Shown here: piece by piece, positions 46,001 to 55,503 of the stretch
How positions within the stretch are numbered: position 1 is the first letter of the stretch
How the letters are laid out: every line of letters starts with the position of its first letter
Origin: Eurosta solidaginis
Lineage: Eukaryota > Arthropoda > Insecta > Diptera > Tephritidae
Length of the DNA stretch: 64,000 nucleotides
Assembly: GCF_040869045.1 (NCBI RefSeq)
Contig: NC_090321.1
Location: 30,811,426-30,875,425, forward strand
Reading direction: 5' to 3'
Translations under genes and position numbers: made by a program
The notes under the pieces: generated by a model
What the model was told of the DNA's origin: nothing
Database searches by the model: none
What the model saw: the letters and a program-made list of their open reading frames with translations, nothing else

Positions 46001-46435
46001 AGATGAGACTTGCGATGAAGATGGAGTTTCATATGCTGAATTTACTACTAAAGAAGAGGAATATGTTGTCGGTGCCTTTGCAGAGTAAGCAATTTTCGAA
46101 TCAGTGCTTGGTTCAGAGTACGACTGCTTCGTGACAGAGCTCGGTGCAACTTGATCTGCGTGTTTTGAAGAGGTATAGGCTTCTGGTGTCAATAAGTAGG
46201 AGCTCTGAATAGCTTCTGGTGATGCAGGATAATTAACTTTAGCTGTTTTTATGGCAGCGTATGATGTACCAGCTGGTGCCAAATATGGAGCTAATTCAAT
46301 CGGACCCAGATATCGTGGTAGTGGTATAGATAAATTAGGTCCTCCGTAATACGAAAGAGCAGGCGAAGCCTCGTTCTTATATGGTGCGCCATTGGCATAT
46401 CCAATTAGGATACCAATTAAAAGTTTTAAAAACAT
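40004..46435 (-). CDS. Gene 2: giant secreted protein with 23 perfect-length 61-aa repeats
   Basis: A single uninterrupted frame of 2143 codons. The start MFLKLLIGILIGYANGAPYK is a signal peptide with a likely cleavage near AGA-like NGA/PYK. Residues 20-438 are Ser/Tyr/Ala/Pro-rich without a strict period. Residues 439-1841 are exactly 23 copies of a 61-residue unit (SYSAPLSYDAPS..., DEEYASAPSEGYATAAKSYS, ASKTYTAHSKEHAPAT). About two decayed units follow and then an irregular tail ending YSSDTTYYL. There is no Cys outside a few early and repeat positions, no Kazal part and no recognised enzyme domain. YSAP words also occur in fly vitelline-membrane proteins such as Vml, but no VM domain is seen, so an eggshell role is only one option. 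Its neighbours on both sides are the Tyr-rich genes 1 and 3, in the same orientation. Probably an extracellular, disordered structural protein. Confidence 0.92.
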   Translation of the reverse strand: MFLKLLIGILIGYANGAPYKNEASPALSYYGGPNLSIPLPRYLGPIELAPYLAPAGTSYAAIKTAKVNYPASPEAIQSSYLLTPEAYTSSKHADQVAPSSVTKQSYSEPSTDSKIAYSAKAPTTYSSSLVVNSAYETPSSSQVSSSSSYSVPSSYRAPETSLSYDDAAATSYDAPEKDQYPYASAPAKASASFSHESEISYHAAPESTAAHPPTSYSSQTSSTYTAPEKSSTFDKKHSHHAPIYRKESSYSEPSYAAHSSSSLGPASTYTAPAPAHDSYHAAPKSSGSSYTAPPSASHTSSAPAPCSHAVKTEKGSYAGQSVAGAETSESYSGPSSYTAPELQASESYSASEYAAPITSYIAPASSSNYAASKPEDSYNESSVSQYGAATKAPSSHSAFIGSEASESSAYLSPKSHASPSYSTPSSTSYASSAQAPCSSCSAPLSYDAPSQSSSYSAQDEEYASAPSEGYTTAEKSLSAPASASKTYTAYSKEHAPATKFYSAPLSYDAPSHSSSYSAQHEEYASAPSEGCATAAKSYSAPASALKTYTAHSKELSPATNSYSVPLPYDALSQSSSYSAQDEEYASAPSEVYATAAKSYSAPASALKTYTAHSKEHAPATKSYSAPLSYDAPSHSSSYSAQDEEYASAPSEGYATAAKSYSAPAFASKTYTAHSKEHAPATKSYSAPLSYDAPSHSSSYSAQDEEYASAPSEGCATAAKSYSAPASASKTYTAHSKEHAPATKSYSAPLSYDAPSHPSSYSAQDEEYASAPSEGYATAAKSYSAPASALKTYTAHSKEHAPATKSYSAPLSYDAPSHSSSYSAQDEEYAATPSEGYTTAAKSYSAPATASKTYTAHSKEYAPAIKSYSAPLSYDAPSNSSSYSAQDEEYASAPSEGYATAAKSYSAPASASKTYIAHSKEHGPATSSYSAPLSYDAPSQSSSYSAQDEEYASAGSEGYTTAAKSYSAPASASKTYTAHSKEHDPATNSHSAPLSYDAPSHSSSYSAQNEEYAPAPSEGYTTAAKSYSPPASASKIYTTHSKEHAPATNSYSAPLAYDAPSHLSSYSAQNEEYASVPIEGYASAAKSYSAPASASKTYTAHSKEHAPATKSYSAPLSYDAPSHSSSYSALDEEYASAPSEGYATAAKSYSVPASASKNYTAHSKEHDPATNSHSAPLSYDAPSHSSSYSAQNEEYAPAPSEGYATAAKSYSPPASASKIYTTHSKEHAPATNSYSAPLAYDAPSHLSSYSAQNEEYASVPIEGYASAAKSYSAPASASKTYTAHSKEHAPATKSYSAPLSYDAPSQSSSYSAQNEEYAPAPSEGYATAAKSYSPPASASKIYTTHSKEHAPATNSYSAPLAYDAPSHLSSYSAQNEEYASVPIEGYASAAKSYSAPASASKTYTAHSKEHAPATKSYSAPLSYDAPSHSSSYSAQDEEYASAPSEGYATAAKSYSVPASASKTYTAHSKEHDPATNSHSAPLSYDAPSHSSSYSAQNEEYAPAPSEGYATAAKSYSPPASASKIYTTHSKEHAPATNSYSAPLAYDAPSHLSSYSAQNEEYASVPIEGYASAAKSYSAPASASKTYTAHSKEHAPATKSYSAPLSYDAPSQSSSYSAQNEEYASVPSEGYVSAAKSYSAPTSASKTYIAHSKEHAPATKSYSAPLSYDAPSHSSSYSAQDEEYASAPSEGYATAAKSYSVPASASKTYTAHSKEHDPATNSHSAPLWYDAPSHSSSYSAQNEEYAPAPSEGYATAAKSYSPPASASKIYTTHSKEHAPATNSYSAPLAYDAPSHTSSYSAQDEEYASAPSEGCATAAKSYSSPASASKTYTAHSNEHAPAIKPYSAQSSYDASSHSSSHSVHNEAPSAGYAPAPKLYSVSGSVPTAYSAHSKENTQTTKSHSAPSSYDASSHSSSYSAQNEEYASAPSEGYAPAPKFNSAQSKEHSAVKSPSAQTSASASYEAPALSSSYSDQSEHHASASKLYSPSATTTSKANAYSSAYSFENEGYEKVPKQYTAPTSSSSSYAAPKHSMTYSANDGEYKSAPKQYTASAPNPAQSHSSPYSAHVKGYASALKSSYSAQSEIYAPSFRSHSAPASKDKPTVSTYFANQKGGYASDSKTYSAPTITAPAPVLEPYSSDTTYYL
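40913..45121 (-). repeat. 183-bp coding tandem repeat, 23 units, no indel
   Basis: 4209 bp equals 23 times 183. Unit starts stay in register throughout, for example S at 45121 and the next decayed unit (PYSAQ) at 40912. Variants form a higher-order order: a unit with SPPASASKIYTTH occurs as units 10, 13, 15, 18 and 22, each followed by a unit that opens LAYDAPSH. For the first four of these the second unit has VPIEGYAS. The variant word GCTAATGG recurs at spacings of about 733, 549, 366 and 549 bp, all multiples of 183. Recent unequal exchange or conversion explains this. Confidence 0.95.
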
Positions 46436-46528
46436 TTTAAAGATACTTTTAGCGGTTATTGCTTGCGAAGGTACAATGGTTTACTCAGTGCTGGTTGTTG
46501 GTTTACTGTCGGACTAACGGCCGTGGCT

Positions 46529-46537
46529 CTTTTTATA
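46529..46537 (-). promoter_or_regulatory. TATA box of gene 2
   Basis: TATAAAAAG on the minus strand, about 95 bp upstream of the gene 2 start codon, the same spacing as in genes 1 and 3 (67-100 bp). Confidence 0.65.
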
Positions 46538-46964
46538 CTGAAATTCAATTATCTATTGTGGCAGGAAGACACAATCTGCAGACTACTAAGCCCTCTACTG
46601 AAATCAGTCACGTGCGTGCATTTTCGGCCTATACTCAAACAAATTTCGCAGAGTTCTCATTTTGCGTTTACTGTCTTTAGCAAACCGTACGTGTTTTTGT
46701 ACTAAACTTTCCTTTTTAGTATCAACTGTGTACAATGTACATATACATACATATGTTTTTTGCGCTTAACAACTGAGCTTAGTTGTGGAAAACGCAGCTA
46801 TTGATTAGTTTAATGAAATTTTTGAATTAATGATCATAGACGCGCTGACGGTATTTGAATATCTTAAGTATGCAATTTACTTTAATTAAGTTTATAGAAT
46901 TGTTTCCTAGACCAAATAGATTCACACTAGAAAAGGAAGACAAAAGCAAAATCTTAGCCCTAAC
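46538..46964. other. Upstream region of gene 2; no gene
   Basis: Non-coding AT-rich sequence up to the hAT-type end at 46965. Confidence 0.45.
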
Positions 46965-47172
46965 CAGGGACGTAGAGAGAAAATCCGGTCCCGGGACTAA
47001 ACAATTTACGGGCCCCCTATAAAAAATCCACTAATACATTTGATTAACTTGAATTAATGACGTCTCATTCATGAATCATTATTCATGGATTACATGAACT
47101 AAATGATTTTTGGACTACGAGCTATACTATATACAGCCACATATTGTTTCAAATAATCTTTTCTAGTTATTT

Positions 47173-49221
47173 CATCATCATCATCATCTTCCTCAACTCC
47201 TATTGGAGAATAGGGCCTCGACCATCGACTTAAATCTTATTCTGTTAGGTGCAGTTCTTGTGATATCGTTTATCCACTGTTCTGCGCCAAGTTTTCGCAG
47301 GTGCACCAGATCATTGGCTTCATTGTGGATTCCATCGCAATGCTTGTCTGGCTATATTTACTGGAGGTCTTCTGAGAGTGTGACCAATCCACGATCATTT
47401 ACGCTTGGTTATTTCTGTTGCAGCCTTCGGTTGATTTGTTCTACACCATAAGTCGTCATTTGAGATTATTTCCGGCCATCGAATTTTTAGGATTCGGCGC
47501 AGACATTTATTAATAAAAACTTGTAGACATTTCTGAATTAAAGTTGAGCTTTTCCACGTCTCGCAAGCATAAAATGGTACTGATTTAACATTCGAATTAA
47601 ACAGTCGAAGCTTCGTTTTTAAAGATATTTGACTGGACCTCCAAACGTTTGCCAGTTGCCCAAAAGCCGTTCTTGCTTTGTTTATGCGAGACTGAATGCC
47701 CTCATCTGCACCGCTCTTATTTGAGATAATACTTCCAAGATAAACAACGGACTCTACACTTTCGATTTCATTTTCGTCAACCGTAAGCATCAGTGGCCTT
47801 GATGAAATACTATAGCCGCATCTTATGACTTTCGTTTTCGCTGTATTGATGCTTAGTCCGGCCTCCTTTGAATGTGTGTTGACAGCTTCTAAATTGTGTT
47901 GAAAGTCAGTACTTCTGTGACTTAGCAGACAGACATCGTCTGCATATTCTAAATCCCTAGCTGAGTGAAAGGCGTCCACTGTACACCGTGTCCACCATTT
48001 TCTGCATTCCTCATAATCTCGTCTAATACCAAGATAAACAAAAGCGGCGAGAGTATGCATCCCTGTCGCACCCCCCTTTTAATTTCGAAGGGTTCTGAGA
48101 GGCACCCATCGTGACTGACCCGGCACTTAAATTCGGCATACATTGCCTTTATAATGTTAATTATTTTATTGGGCAACCCACGTTTTCGTAGTATTTCCCA
48201 AATATATTTCGTGTCGAGACTATCAAAAGCTTTTTTAAAGTCGATAAAAAGTAAATAAGCTGATGTTCTGCATTCACAGCATTGTTCAACAATGATTCGG
48301 GCGGTATTTATAGAGTTCCGTGCACCGCCTCTTGAATTCGAGACAGTAAGATCATGGAGAGCACTTTGCTAGGGATCGAGAGTAAGTTGATATCTCTGTA
48401 GCTGTTACAATCTCAGGTACCTCCCTTTTTTGCGACTTTTACAAGTATGCCTTCATTCCACTGACGAGGGTAGGATTCTTCTTCCCATACCTGACGGAAG
48501 ATTGGAACTAAGGTTTCAGCTGCGGTATCTGGATCTGCTATGAGGTATTCAGCATATATGTCATCAGTTCCTGGGGCCTTGCCCTTTTTTAAGGACTTGA
48601 TTGCTGAAATTATTTCATTTTTCGTAGGGGGCGCGCTGTTTACTCCATTGAAGTGGGGTTGGTTGTTGTAGTTTGCAGCAATAGTGTTGGAATTTAAGGC
48701 CGCTTCACCTACAGGATTGTATAGTACTTTCTCTCTCACTCATTTGTTGTTCGCTTTCAGTAATAAGGTTTTCGTTTAAGTATTTTACTGGTTTTTGGCC
48801 ACTCCTGTATTTTGCGGTGAGTTCCCTACTAATCTCATAGAGTTCCCTCATATTATTTAATCTGGCTGACCCTTCAGCTCGACTTGCTAATGTGTCAGCC
48901 CATTCCCTCTTGTCTTTTCTAGCAGACTTCTTAATTAGCTTGCATTTTTCTTTATACCTTGCGGATAACTGCCTTGCTTCCTCCGTGACATTGTTGTTCG
49001 TCCGTCTGAGAAGCGATTCTTTAATTTGCCGGCGCTGTTCAATAAGTGTCCGCATATTATTTGTTAGCCATACTTTCTTTGCTTTGTTTTTGTGTCCAAG
49101 GATACTGCTACCAAGTTCTTGGTAGATATTATTAACGGAGTCTAGCCTGTCACCTGTACTACCACTCGTATTTACCTGTGTTCGACACGTTCGCGTACTG
49201 CGGCATTAAATTATTAGTCAT
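47173..49221 (-). mobile_element. RTE-clade LINE insertion, 5'-truncated, 9-bp target duplication
   Basis: Minus-strand text runs from a linker (KREWADTLASRAEG near 48.9 kb) to RT: KKGKAPGTDDIYAEYL near 48580, a stop near 48412, then YLLFIDFKKAFDSL near 48240. It continues GVRQGCILSPLLFILVLDEI near 48060 and DLEYADDVCLLSH near 47930 (catalytic YADD), then VVYLGSIISNKSGADEGIQ and RRILKIRWPEIIS. IGHTLRRPPVNIARQALRWN follows near 47340. It ends in (GAT)n next to 47173, the short-repeat end usual for RTE elements. TAGTTATTT flanks it at 47164-47172 and 49222-49230. The endonuclease is missing, and stops and a small deletion near 47400 inactivate it. Confidence 0.88.
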
Positions 49222-49335
49222 TAGTTATTTGGTAACATTTTAATACATTTCTGATAAATTGAATGATGATTATAAATTTAAATTGTTCTATATAGAAAGT
49301 TCGGATATCATAGAGTGGCTTTACTTGCTTTTTTC

Positions 49336-51420
49336 ACTGCAAAATTTTTATAATAATATCCAAATTTCACTGTCTTGCCAAACGGATTCAACACAAAGCA
49401 TGGCAAGTCCTGAAGTTCGCTCCTGAGATGAACACGATCTATGAAAGTTTTTTATTCTTGAAAGGACGCTGAAGAAACGTTCTGCACTAGCTACAGTGAC
49501 AGGTATAGCGCAAAAGAAACTTAAAGCAACACAAATGTTGGGGACAGATTGTTGTATACAGATTTTGAACATATGTAGATGGCATTTAGCAATTCCAATG
49601 GTGACAGACCTTTATCAAAATTTGCTTCGTAAATTTGTTTCAAGTGAATTATTTCGCATTCTAAGCTTTGAGAAATGTCCGACTTGTATTTTTCGACAAA
49701 TTTTGCTGCGCTCGCCCGAACCGTAGTTTCATCTATGCCTTCAAATTGCCACAAAAAGGAAAACGTCTCGCTCAAATTTCTCATAGCTGCACATCGTTCA
49801 GTAATGCTAGTGATTACCGAATCAACGATCACCACGAATGTATTGTTTTTAAAATCAGACTCTGAATCATCCGTAATCATCTCATTTAAATTATTTTCAG
49901 AACGTCTTATGGGTTTTCTCTTTCGAATGTCCGGAAACTTTGGCGAGATATTCAATTGAATAGCAACTGTTTTGCATTCTTTAAAATTGTTTCTCATTGG
50001 TTCTTGATCAACTTCAAATCAGTTAATAAGGCATCTAGATGTCGGACCTCAACATCTATGTTGGCGTCTCTAACGTGGAGGACCACCGTTGTTTCATTAA
50101 TGGTAGTCAGCATTTTGAACAAAATTGAGGACACCAAGATACATTCGAACTTGTTGCTGTGCTTCAGAATGCCGATTGTTGTTGTAGCGATAAGGTTACT
50201 CCCCGAAGGCTTTGGGGAGTGTTGTCGATGTGATGGATACAGATACGGTACGCGCCGGTAACACAGCACCATTAAGGTAACATTGCTGTATGCTTGCGCA
50301 GTCAAATTTGGCTTTTGGCTGAAAGACTATGAAGAGAGCTCGGTACATTTTTTTTAGGATGTCCCATCGTTATGGAGTGCTGATGAAAATAGTAAAACAT
50401 TTTTGTACAAATCCGAAGAAAGTACTTGCAGCCGTACAACATTCTGCAACATTAACACCACATAAATTGAGACTATGGGCTACACAAGGCGAGAAATCGG
50501 CATTCGAGTTTTTGTCGAGAATGTGACGTAGTGCTCCGTTGTAAGCTCCGTTCATATTGGCGCCGTTATCGTACCCTTGTGCACGACAATCTTTTAATGG
50601 GATTTCATGTTTACCTAGAGTATGGCAAATTAGATCAGCGATATTCTGACCAGTCAAAAACCGTTCTTGAATTGTAAAATTTGTTGCTTTCGAATTGAAA
50701 TGGAGTTAGCGCAAAATGAACGCAGTGAACGTGACTAGAATCAGGCATAGCATCAACGATAATAGCAAAATACTTGGCTTTCTTGCCTTAATCTAATATA
50801 GTTTCCCTCATGTGCTAGGTACAGATTTCTATAAACTCTTTCTGAATGTCTGGGGAAAGATACTGAACTTGTAAACGTTTGTGCTGCTGTTGTGAAATCC
50901 TAACTTTCTCCAAATGATCTCTAAGTGTCGGATCATTTTGGCTTATGAGATCTTAGATGCCCAAAAAATATCCATCATTTCGTTCACCAAGATATATACT
51001 TTCGCCTTTGAAAGCTAGACCTCCTTCGCCCAAAAATAAAATAGTGTCCAAAATTCTATATAAAATTTCTTTCCACTTTTTAGTTTCAGTGCTTAGCTGG
51101 TCATTGATAAGTTTATCAATTGTAGCCTCCTTATGAATTAGATTTTGTAAAGATCGCCATTGAATATAACATTTATTGTAATCTTGAGTATTTTCGTGTG
51201 ATGGCAGTTAATCGTATAGTTTCTTTCACACTTGCAATTTCGAATATCCCCCAGGAAAACAAATTTGAGGTCGATTTAAAGTATTGGTGCTTAACAGACG
51301 ACATGGTAGGCAATAAAAAACATTGCTACTGGCACTTCACAGTAACCAGTCACGCTCCACTTTCTCTCTATTTGGCAAGATTCTGCTTAAAAACGAGGTA
51401 GGAAATACCTCGCAATGACA
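49336..51420 (-). pseudogene. hAT transposase relic, ZMYM1/DUF4371-like
   Basis: Minus-strand frames read, in order, a decayed TTF-type zinc-finger start near 51.35 kb, KWKEILYRILDTILFLGEGG near 51.07 kb and IIVDAMPDSSHVHC near 50.76 kb. Next is CRAQGYDNGANMNGAYNGAL near 50.57 kb (DDE-type RNase H-like core: QxYDxxANM), then FSPCVAHSLNLCGV. The C-terminal dimerisation region VASAERFFSVLSRIKNFHRS lies near 49.45 kb. Stops and frameshifts, and a SINE piece at 50.2 kb, break it. The family is often found domesticated or as active hAT elements; this copy is dead. Confidence 0.8.
50171..50280 (-). mobile_element. SINE-like element, truncated copy 5, inside the hAT relic
   Basis: It begins TTGTTGTTGTAGCGATAAGG, continues ACTCCCCGAAGGCTTTGGGGAG (a self-complementary end hairpin), GATACGGTACGCGCCGGTAA and CAGCACCATTAAGGT, and then stops where hAT-related sequence resumes. 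Only the tail-proximal third of the element is present, as expected from 5' truncation. Confidence 0.7.
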
Positions 51421-51480
51421 ATCACGTGGAAAAATAACAGGACGCTTCGTTGGTACTGTTTCGCATAGCTACGTACCCGG

Positions 51481-52830
51481 GGATCATAACTGACCCCAAG
51501 CAGTGTAGACCACTCAGCTAGAAAGATGGTTTTCTTGTATTGTTATTGTGTAGCCGTATTGTCGTCAACAATTGCATATTGAACCCAACTATTTTGACCA
51601 AGAGCTTGACGGAAATATTTGATTAGCGCTATTGAGTTCCTTCAATTCGGGTTCATGTTAATTTAATTAATGACTAATGCCAGCGAATTCGGCTAGCTCG
51701 ATTATTCCTCTACTTCCCTTTCCGGGTTAGACCCATATTGATGGCTAATTCGAAGCTTTATAGTTCGCTGACAATGTATCGAAGAAAGAACATATCCCAG
51801 GATAAACCAGCATTGCCTGTAATGTCCTTCCGCTATGGCTTTTATTTCAGTGCAGGGCCCGAAAAATTCGTTACGTATAATCTAGGTAGTACCTTAAATT
51901 TTTAGGGTGTTACACCAGACCACTGAGTACCACATACAAAAAGTATAAGTCATATAAAGTGAAAACTTTCAACAACTCTCAATGTCTCCTGGCAGCAGTC
52001 AAGGCGATTGGATTAAATATTCAAGACCAGGTAATTTGCCAGCCAGTCAGCAGATTTTGGAACACCCCATCATATAGTATACAGCTGAATCTCACATGGG
52101 GATTTTTCAAAGCAAAACTAGATGGTTGCTAGAAAGCCAATGACTCAGACGCTCGACGATGTTTAACAAACAGTTATTGTTCTTCCAATATGATTCTCCT
52201 TAAAGCGAGAGCCTCATGGTAAAACAGACATATTCCGCGATTTTTGAAAAGCAAAGTGATTTTTAGTGATCAACCAAAAATGGCAATCACAAACCCAATC
52301 TCCCACTGCTTTCCTATCATTTGAATAAAAAGGTGCAATGCAGATGCTATTGCAATTAGCCGTCATAGCATTTTCTTCGAAGCTGTCACTGTGATTTACA
52401 ATATTATTCAAGTCACCGTGACAAATTCACGTGAATATTTCTCAAATTCAGAGCGACTCACAGGTTTGTTTTCAATGGATGGGGGTAGCTCATAATTGGG
52501 CCTTTATTTTGAAAAAATTCTATGTGTCAAAATAGTGGATGTGATGTCACTGGGTGCGAGGTAGAGTGTTGTGCAATACAGCCACAATTCATCACCATAT
52601 TGCAATGTCTCAATTTATCATCATTTGTTTTTTTAAACTAACTACAAATTCAACTTGTTTTTTTTTTTTTCAGGTGAGTTCAAGAAATTTACGAAAACAT
52701 CTTCATAATGTGAGATATAAGCACATTATTTAAAAAACGGGAAAATTGAAAGTCCTTGAAATAAACGTAAAGAGATGAGGTGAGTCGGACGATGATAGGG
52801 GTCCAGTTAACGTAAGTATAAGGAAAGGCT
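51481..52830. other. No feature recognised
   Basis: Non-coding sequence with a poly(T) run near 52660-52670. Nothing with protein or element similarity was recognised. Confidence 0.45.
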
Positions 52831-53187
52831 CCATTACTGATACTTAGCATAGACTTGACTTGACTTGAAAACTGTCACTTACAGTTCTGTTAAATGAACA
52901 TTGCATGTTACTGATTACTCAAAACTTGGCAACACTTAACTTGACTTAGAAGTCTGTTGAATTTTGATTTTCTATGTAAGTTCTAAGTGACGTTTACATT
53001 TTGAGATGCCATTTGTTTGTTTCCATTTCATTTTGACATTTTGTCATACAAATTGACATTTATTTAAAAATAAATTTCAACGCTGATTATGATGCCAGAT
53101 TGTATGCGCCAAGTGGAGTATAATCGTGGCTAAGTTGCTAAGTTTACGCCAAGTCAAGTCAAGTCTATGCTAAGTATCAGTAATGGG
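52831..53187. mobile_element. MITE with 37-bp perfect terminal inverted repeats
   Basis: The left end CCATTACTGATACTTAGCAT continues through AGACTTGACTTGACTTG (52831-52867). Its exact reverse complement stands at 53150-53186. Inside are ATTTTGACATTTTGTCATAC and other short palindromes but no coding frame. GGCT precedes the left end (52827-52830) and follows the right end (53188-53191), a possible 4-bp target duplication. The superfamily could not be named. Confidence 0.85.
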
Positions 53188-53790
53188 GGCTGAAGACTTG
53201 GCGATAAGCCTGTAAATGCAAATCATTCTCTGAGATTTTTGGAAAGTCTAGTTGCAGTGGCAATAGTCTTTGTTCGGGTTTGAAATGGACTTGCTCTTGC
53301 ACTTGGATCCGACTATGAAGTGAATGACTCTTTTAATCACTAGATGTTTAATCGAGATCGCAGCTCGTACTAAAGCTTCAAATAGTGATTCCATAAAAGT
53401 AGCCATAAATAAATATTTTTTATTCAGAGCTGTGACGTTTTTTCGCGTCCCAATAAATGTTCCACTTCTCCTGTAACTTTAATGGCGCTGATGACACAAC
53501 TGCTATAAGAAGAACTGGAATTGTTAGTTTTCTTCTTATGGCAAGCATACATTACCTAGTACCCCTTAACCGTGTTTGTCTTCGATGAGCCTAATACCCA
53601 CTGACCTGATTTGACTATAACGCCATTTAGCTATTTCCATCCGGGTTTAGAGGAAGAGGTTTATCTCAGCGGTAATGGATAGTATTTGCTGCGTAGGAGA
53701 GAACCCTGCAAAGCTCATATTCACCTTAAAAAATAAAACTTTTTTATAAGGAATATATATGCGGATCTAAGCATGTCGGTAGCAGATCCA
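53188..53790. other. No feature recognised
   Basis: Non-coding sequence up to the next LINE relic. Confidence 0.4.
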
Positions 53791-55250
53791 GAAAAGCTAT
53801 TACACCCAATACGCCTGTAAAACAAGCGTGGGTTTCAAAGTCACACATTGTGCATTGGTTATATATCGCTGTCGTAAGATCCATCGTATTGCATGACAAC
53901 ACGATTTGCCGGCCGAAAGAAACAGCATAGTAATCAAAATGACTAGATGCAGTAGTTAGCCCTTATGCTTGTATCAGGGACACTATCCTCCACATCCCCA
54001 CATAGACCTGCATGGTAAGCTTCAGATGAGTTGTAACGCGGTTAGACTGAAGACAGTGCTGCCCAGGAGCTATATCCGATTTGAAAAGACCACTATTCTC
54101 GAAACCATTTTGGCAAACTTTCGTCAACTAGATTATTATACTCGGACTCTTCTTCTGAACAACAATTGCTCTATCTGAATCAAAGAACGACACGAATGGA
54201 ATATCGGACACCTACATCAATAGTGAGCTATTTTAAATATCTCATATTTCGTAGCAATGAGTATCTTCAGATTTCCCAGTTCAATAACTACCGAAATGTA
54301 GGGAGAGCGAGTCAGTTTTTTGCGGTTTCTTAAAATTACGATTCTTTGAGTTGATCGTTGCTTTGACCTAGGAGTGCGATATCCTCTTCATATCCAGAAT
54401 CCGCAGCAGTCATCAAGGATGGATCGCAACTTAATGGCAATGTGGGCAGTGGTACTGAAAACATTTTTTGCAGCGTCTTTCAGTCAAAAACAACAGCCAT
54501 AAAGGAAGCTGACAGTAGCCATCGCGCAGAAATCACGTTCATTAAAATCTACGCCGACAGTCAAGCAGGGATCAAAGCTCTCCAAGGTAGGAGCACTTCC
54601 TCAAAAGTTGGCAAAAATTGCAGACAGTATCTCAACAAACAAACCTTTCACAGTGGTGTACCTGGGACCTGCGGTGCTGATGAGATAGCGAGGAAAGCAA
54701 GTGGTCAGATACAGAGGAAATTCAGTTAAGGCTCATCGCTCTTTCTCGTCCCACGTGTAAACACTTTCTCATGTCTGTAGTTACCGATAAAGCCGATGTC
54801 AGATTAGCACTGGAATTCATCTCTGACGAATCTCGACAAACCTAGCCCGCATAAAGGAGAACCGAGCTAGGTTCCTTATCAACCTCAATAATCTCTACTT
54901 AGGGCCATTGAACGGGATACGAATGGGACATAATCTGGTGGGAGCACAGGGCGAACGCATGGGAACCCCAACGAATGACTTCTTTTGAGTCTGCAGGGGA
55001 TGAGAAAAAGATAGAAGTGATATGCACGGAATGTCCTTAGCGAGGCTTCGGTTAGCTGAAATTGAAGGCACTTGTACTAGGTTAGACGTACGCATTGGTT
55101 CCACGTTTTCAAATGAAGAGAAAAAGCAGGAAGGGCATTCGCTCGATCAGTGTTCAGTGGTGTGCTCAACAGCTTTGCTGGGGGCAGCCATTATAACCTT
55201 ACCCATCCTAATGTGAATCTGTTCGACTGCGGTCTGTTGAATGGAAGCAC
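53791..55250 (+). pseudogene. R1/jockey-type LINE relic: RT thumb, RNase H, C-terminus
   Basis: In plus frames one finds a thumb-like WLYIAVVRSIVLHDN near 53855 (usual form WxYTAVVRPIxxYG). RNase H pieces follow: KDGSQLNGNVGSG near 54420, IKIYADSQAGIKALQG near 54545 and SGVPGTCGADEIARKASG near 54650. The C-terminal part has GTPTNDFF- and SLARLRLAEIEGTCTRLDV-like text near 55025-55090. Frameshifts are frequent. It lies upstream of the 3' end of gene 3 and has nothing to do with it. Confidence 0.65.
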
Positions 55251-55364
55251 TCTTATATGCAAGGCATGCGGTTCACCGAAGTAAGCCAAGTCTATCTCCT
55301 TAATCGATTCATTAACAGGGAAAAGTAAGTAAAAAACATTTCCTTAATCGTTATTTAGCAAACT

Positions 55365-55370
55365 TTTATT
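55365..55370 (-). terminator. Candidate poly(A) signal of gene 3
   Basis: AATAAA on the minus strand about 135 nt after the gene 3 stop codon. Confidence 0.45.
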
Positions 55371-55503
55371 GATTTTTCATTAATAACTAATACATATACA
55401 ATTTCAATGGGTTGGATTGTCTTAAATCTATGTGCATACTCATACATTCACACCTCACACATATTTATAATTAACTGAAAATTTCGCAATAAAATTTCTT
55501 AAA

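Larger units (their letters stand above)
46965..51480 (-). mobile_element. hAT-type DNA transposon relic (ZMYM1-like), with nested RTE
   Basis: The left end opens CAGGGACGTAGAGAGAAAAT, typical of hAT termini. Near 51464-51478 the inverted counterpart is decayed (TAGCTACGTACCCGG against an expected TCTCTACGTCCCTGG, 11 of 15 matching). The transposase lies on the minus strand between 49.3 and 51.4 kb. An RTE-clade LINE sits between the transposase end and the left terminus. I could not see an 8-bp target duplication, so the right boundary is approximate. Confidence 0.6.

Noticed and set aside
44983..46134. Plus-strand frames of 84-119 codons rich in Met, Lys and Gln
   Set aside because: They are antisense shadows of gene 2, whose codon bias keeps the opposite strand open.
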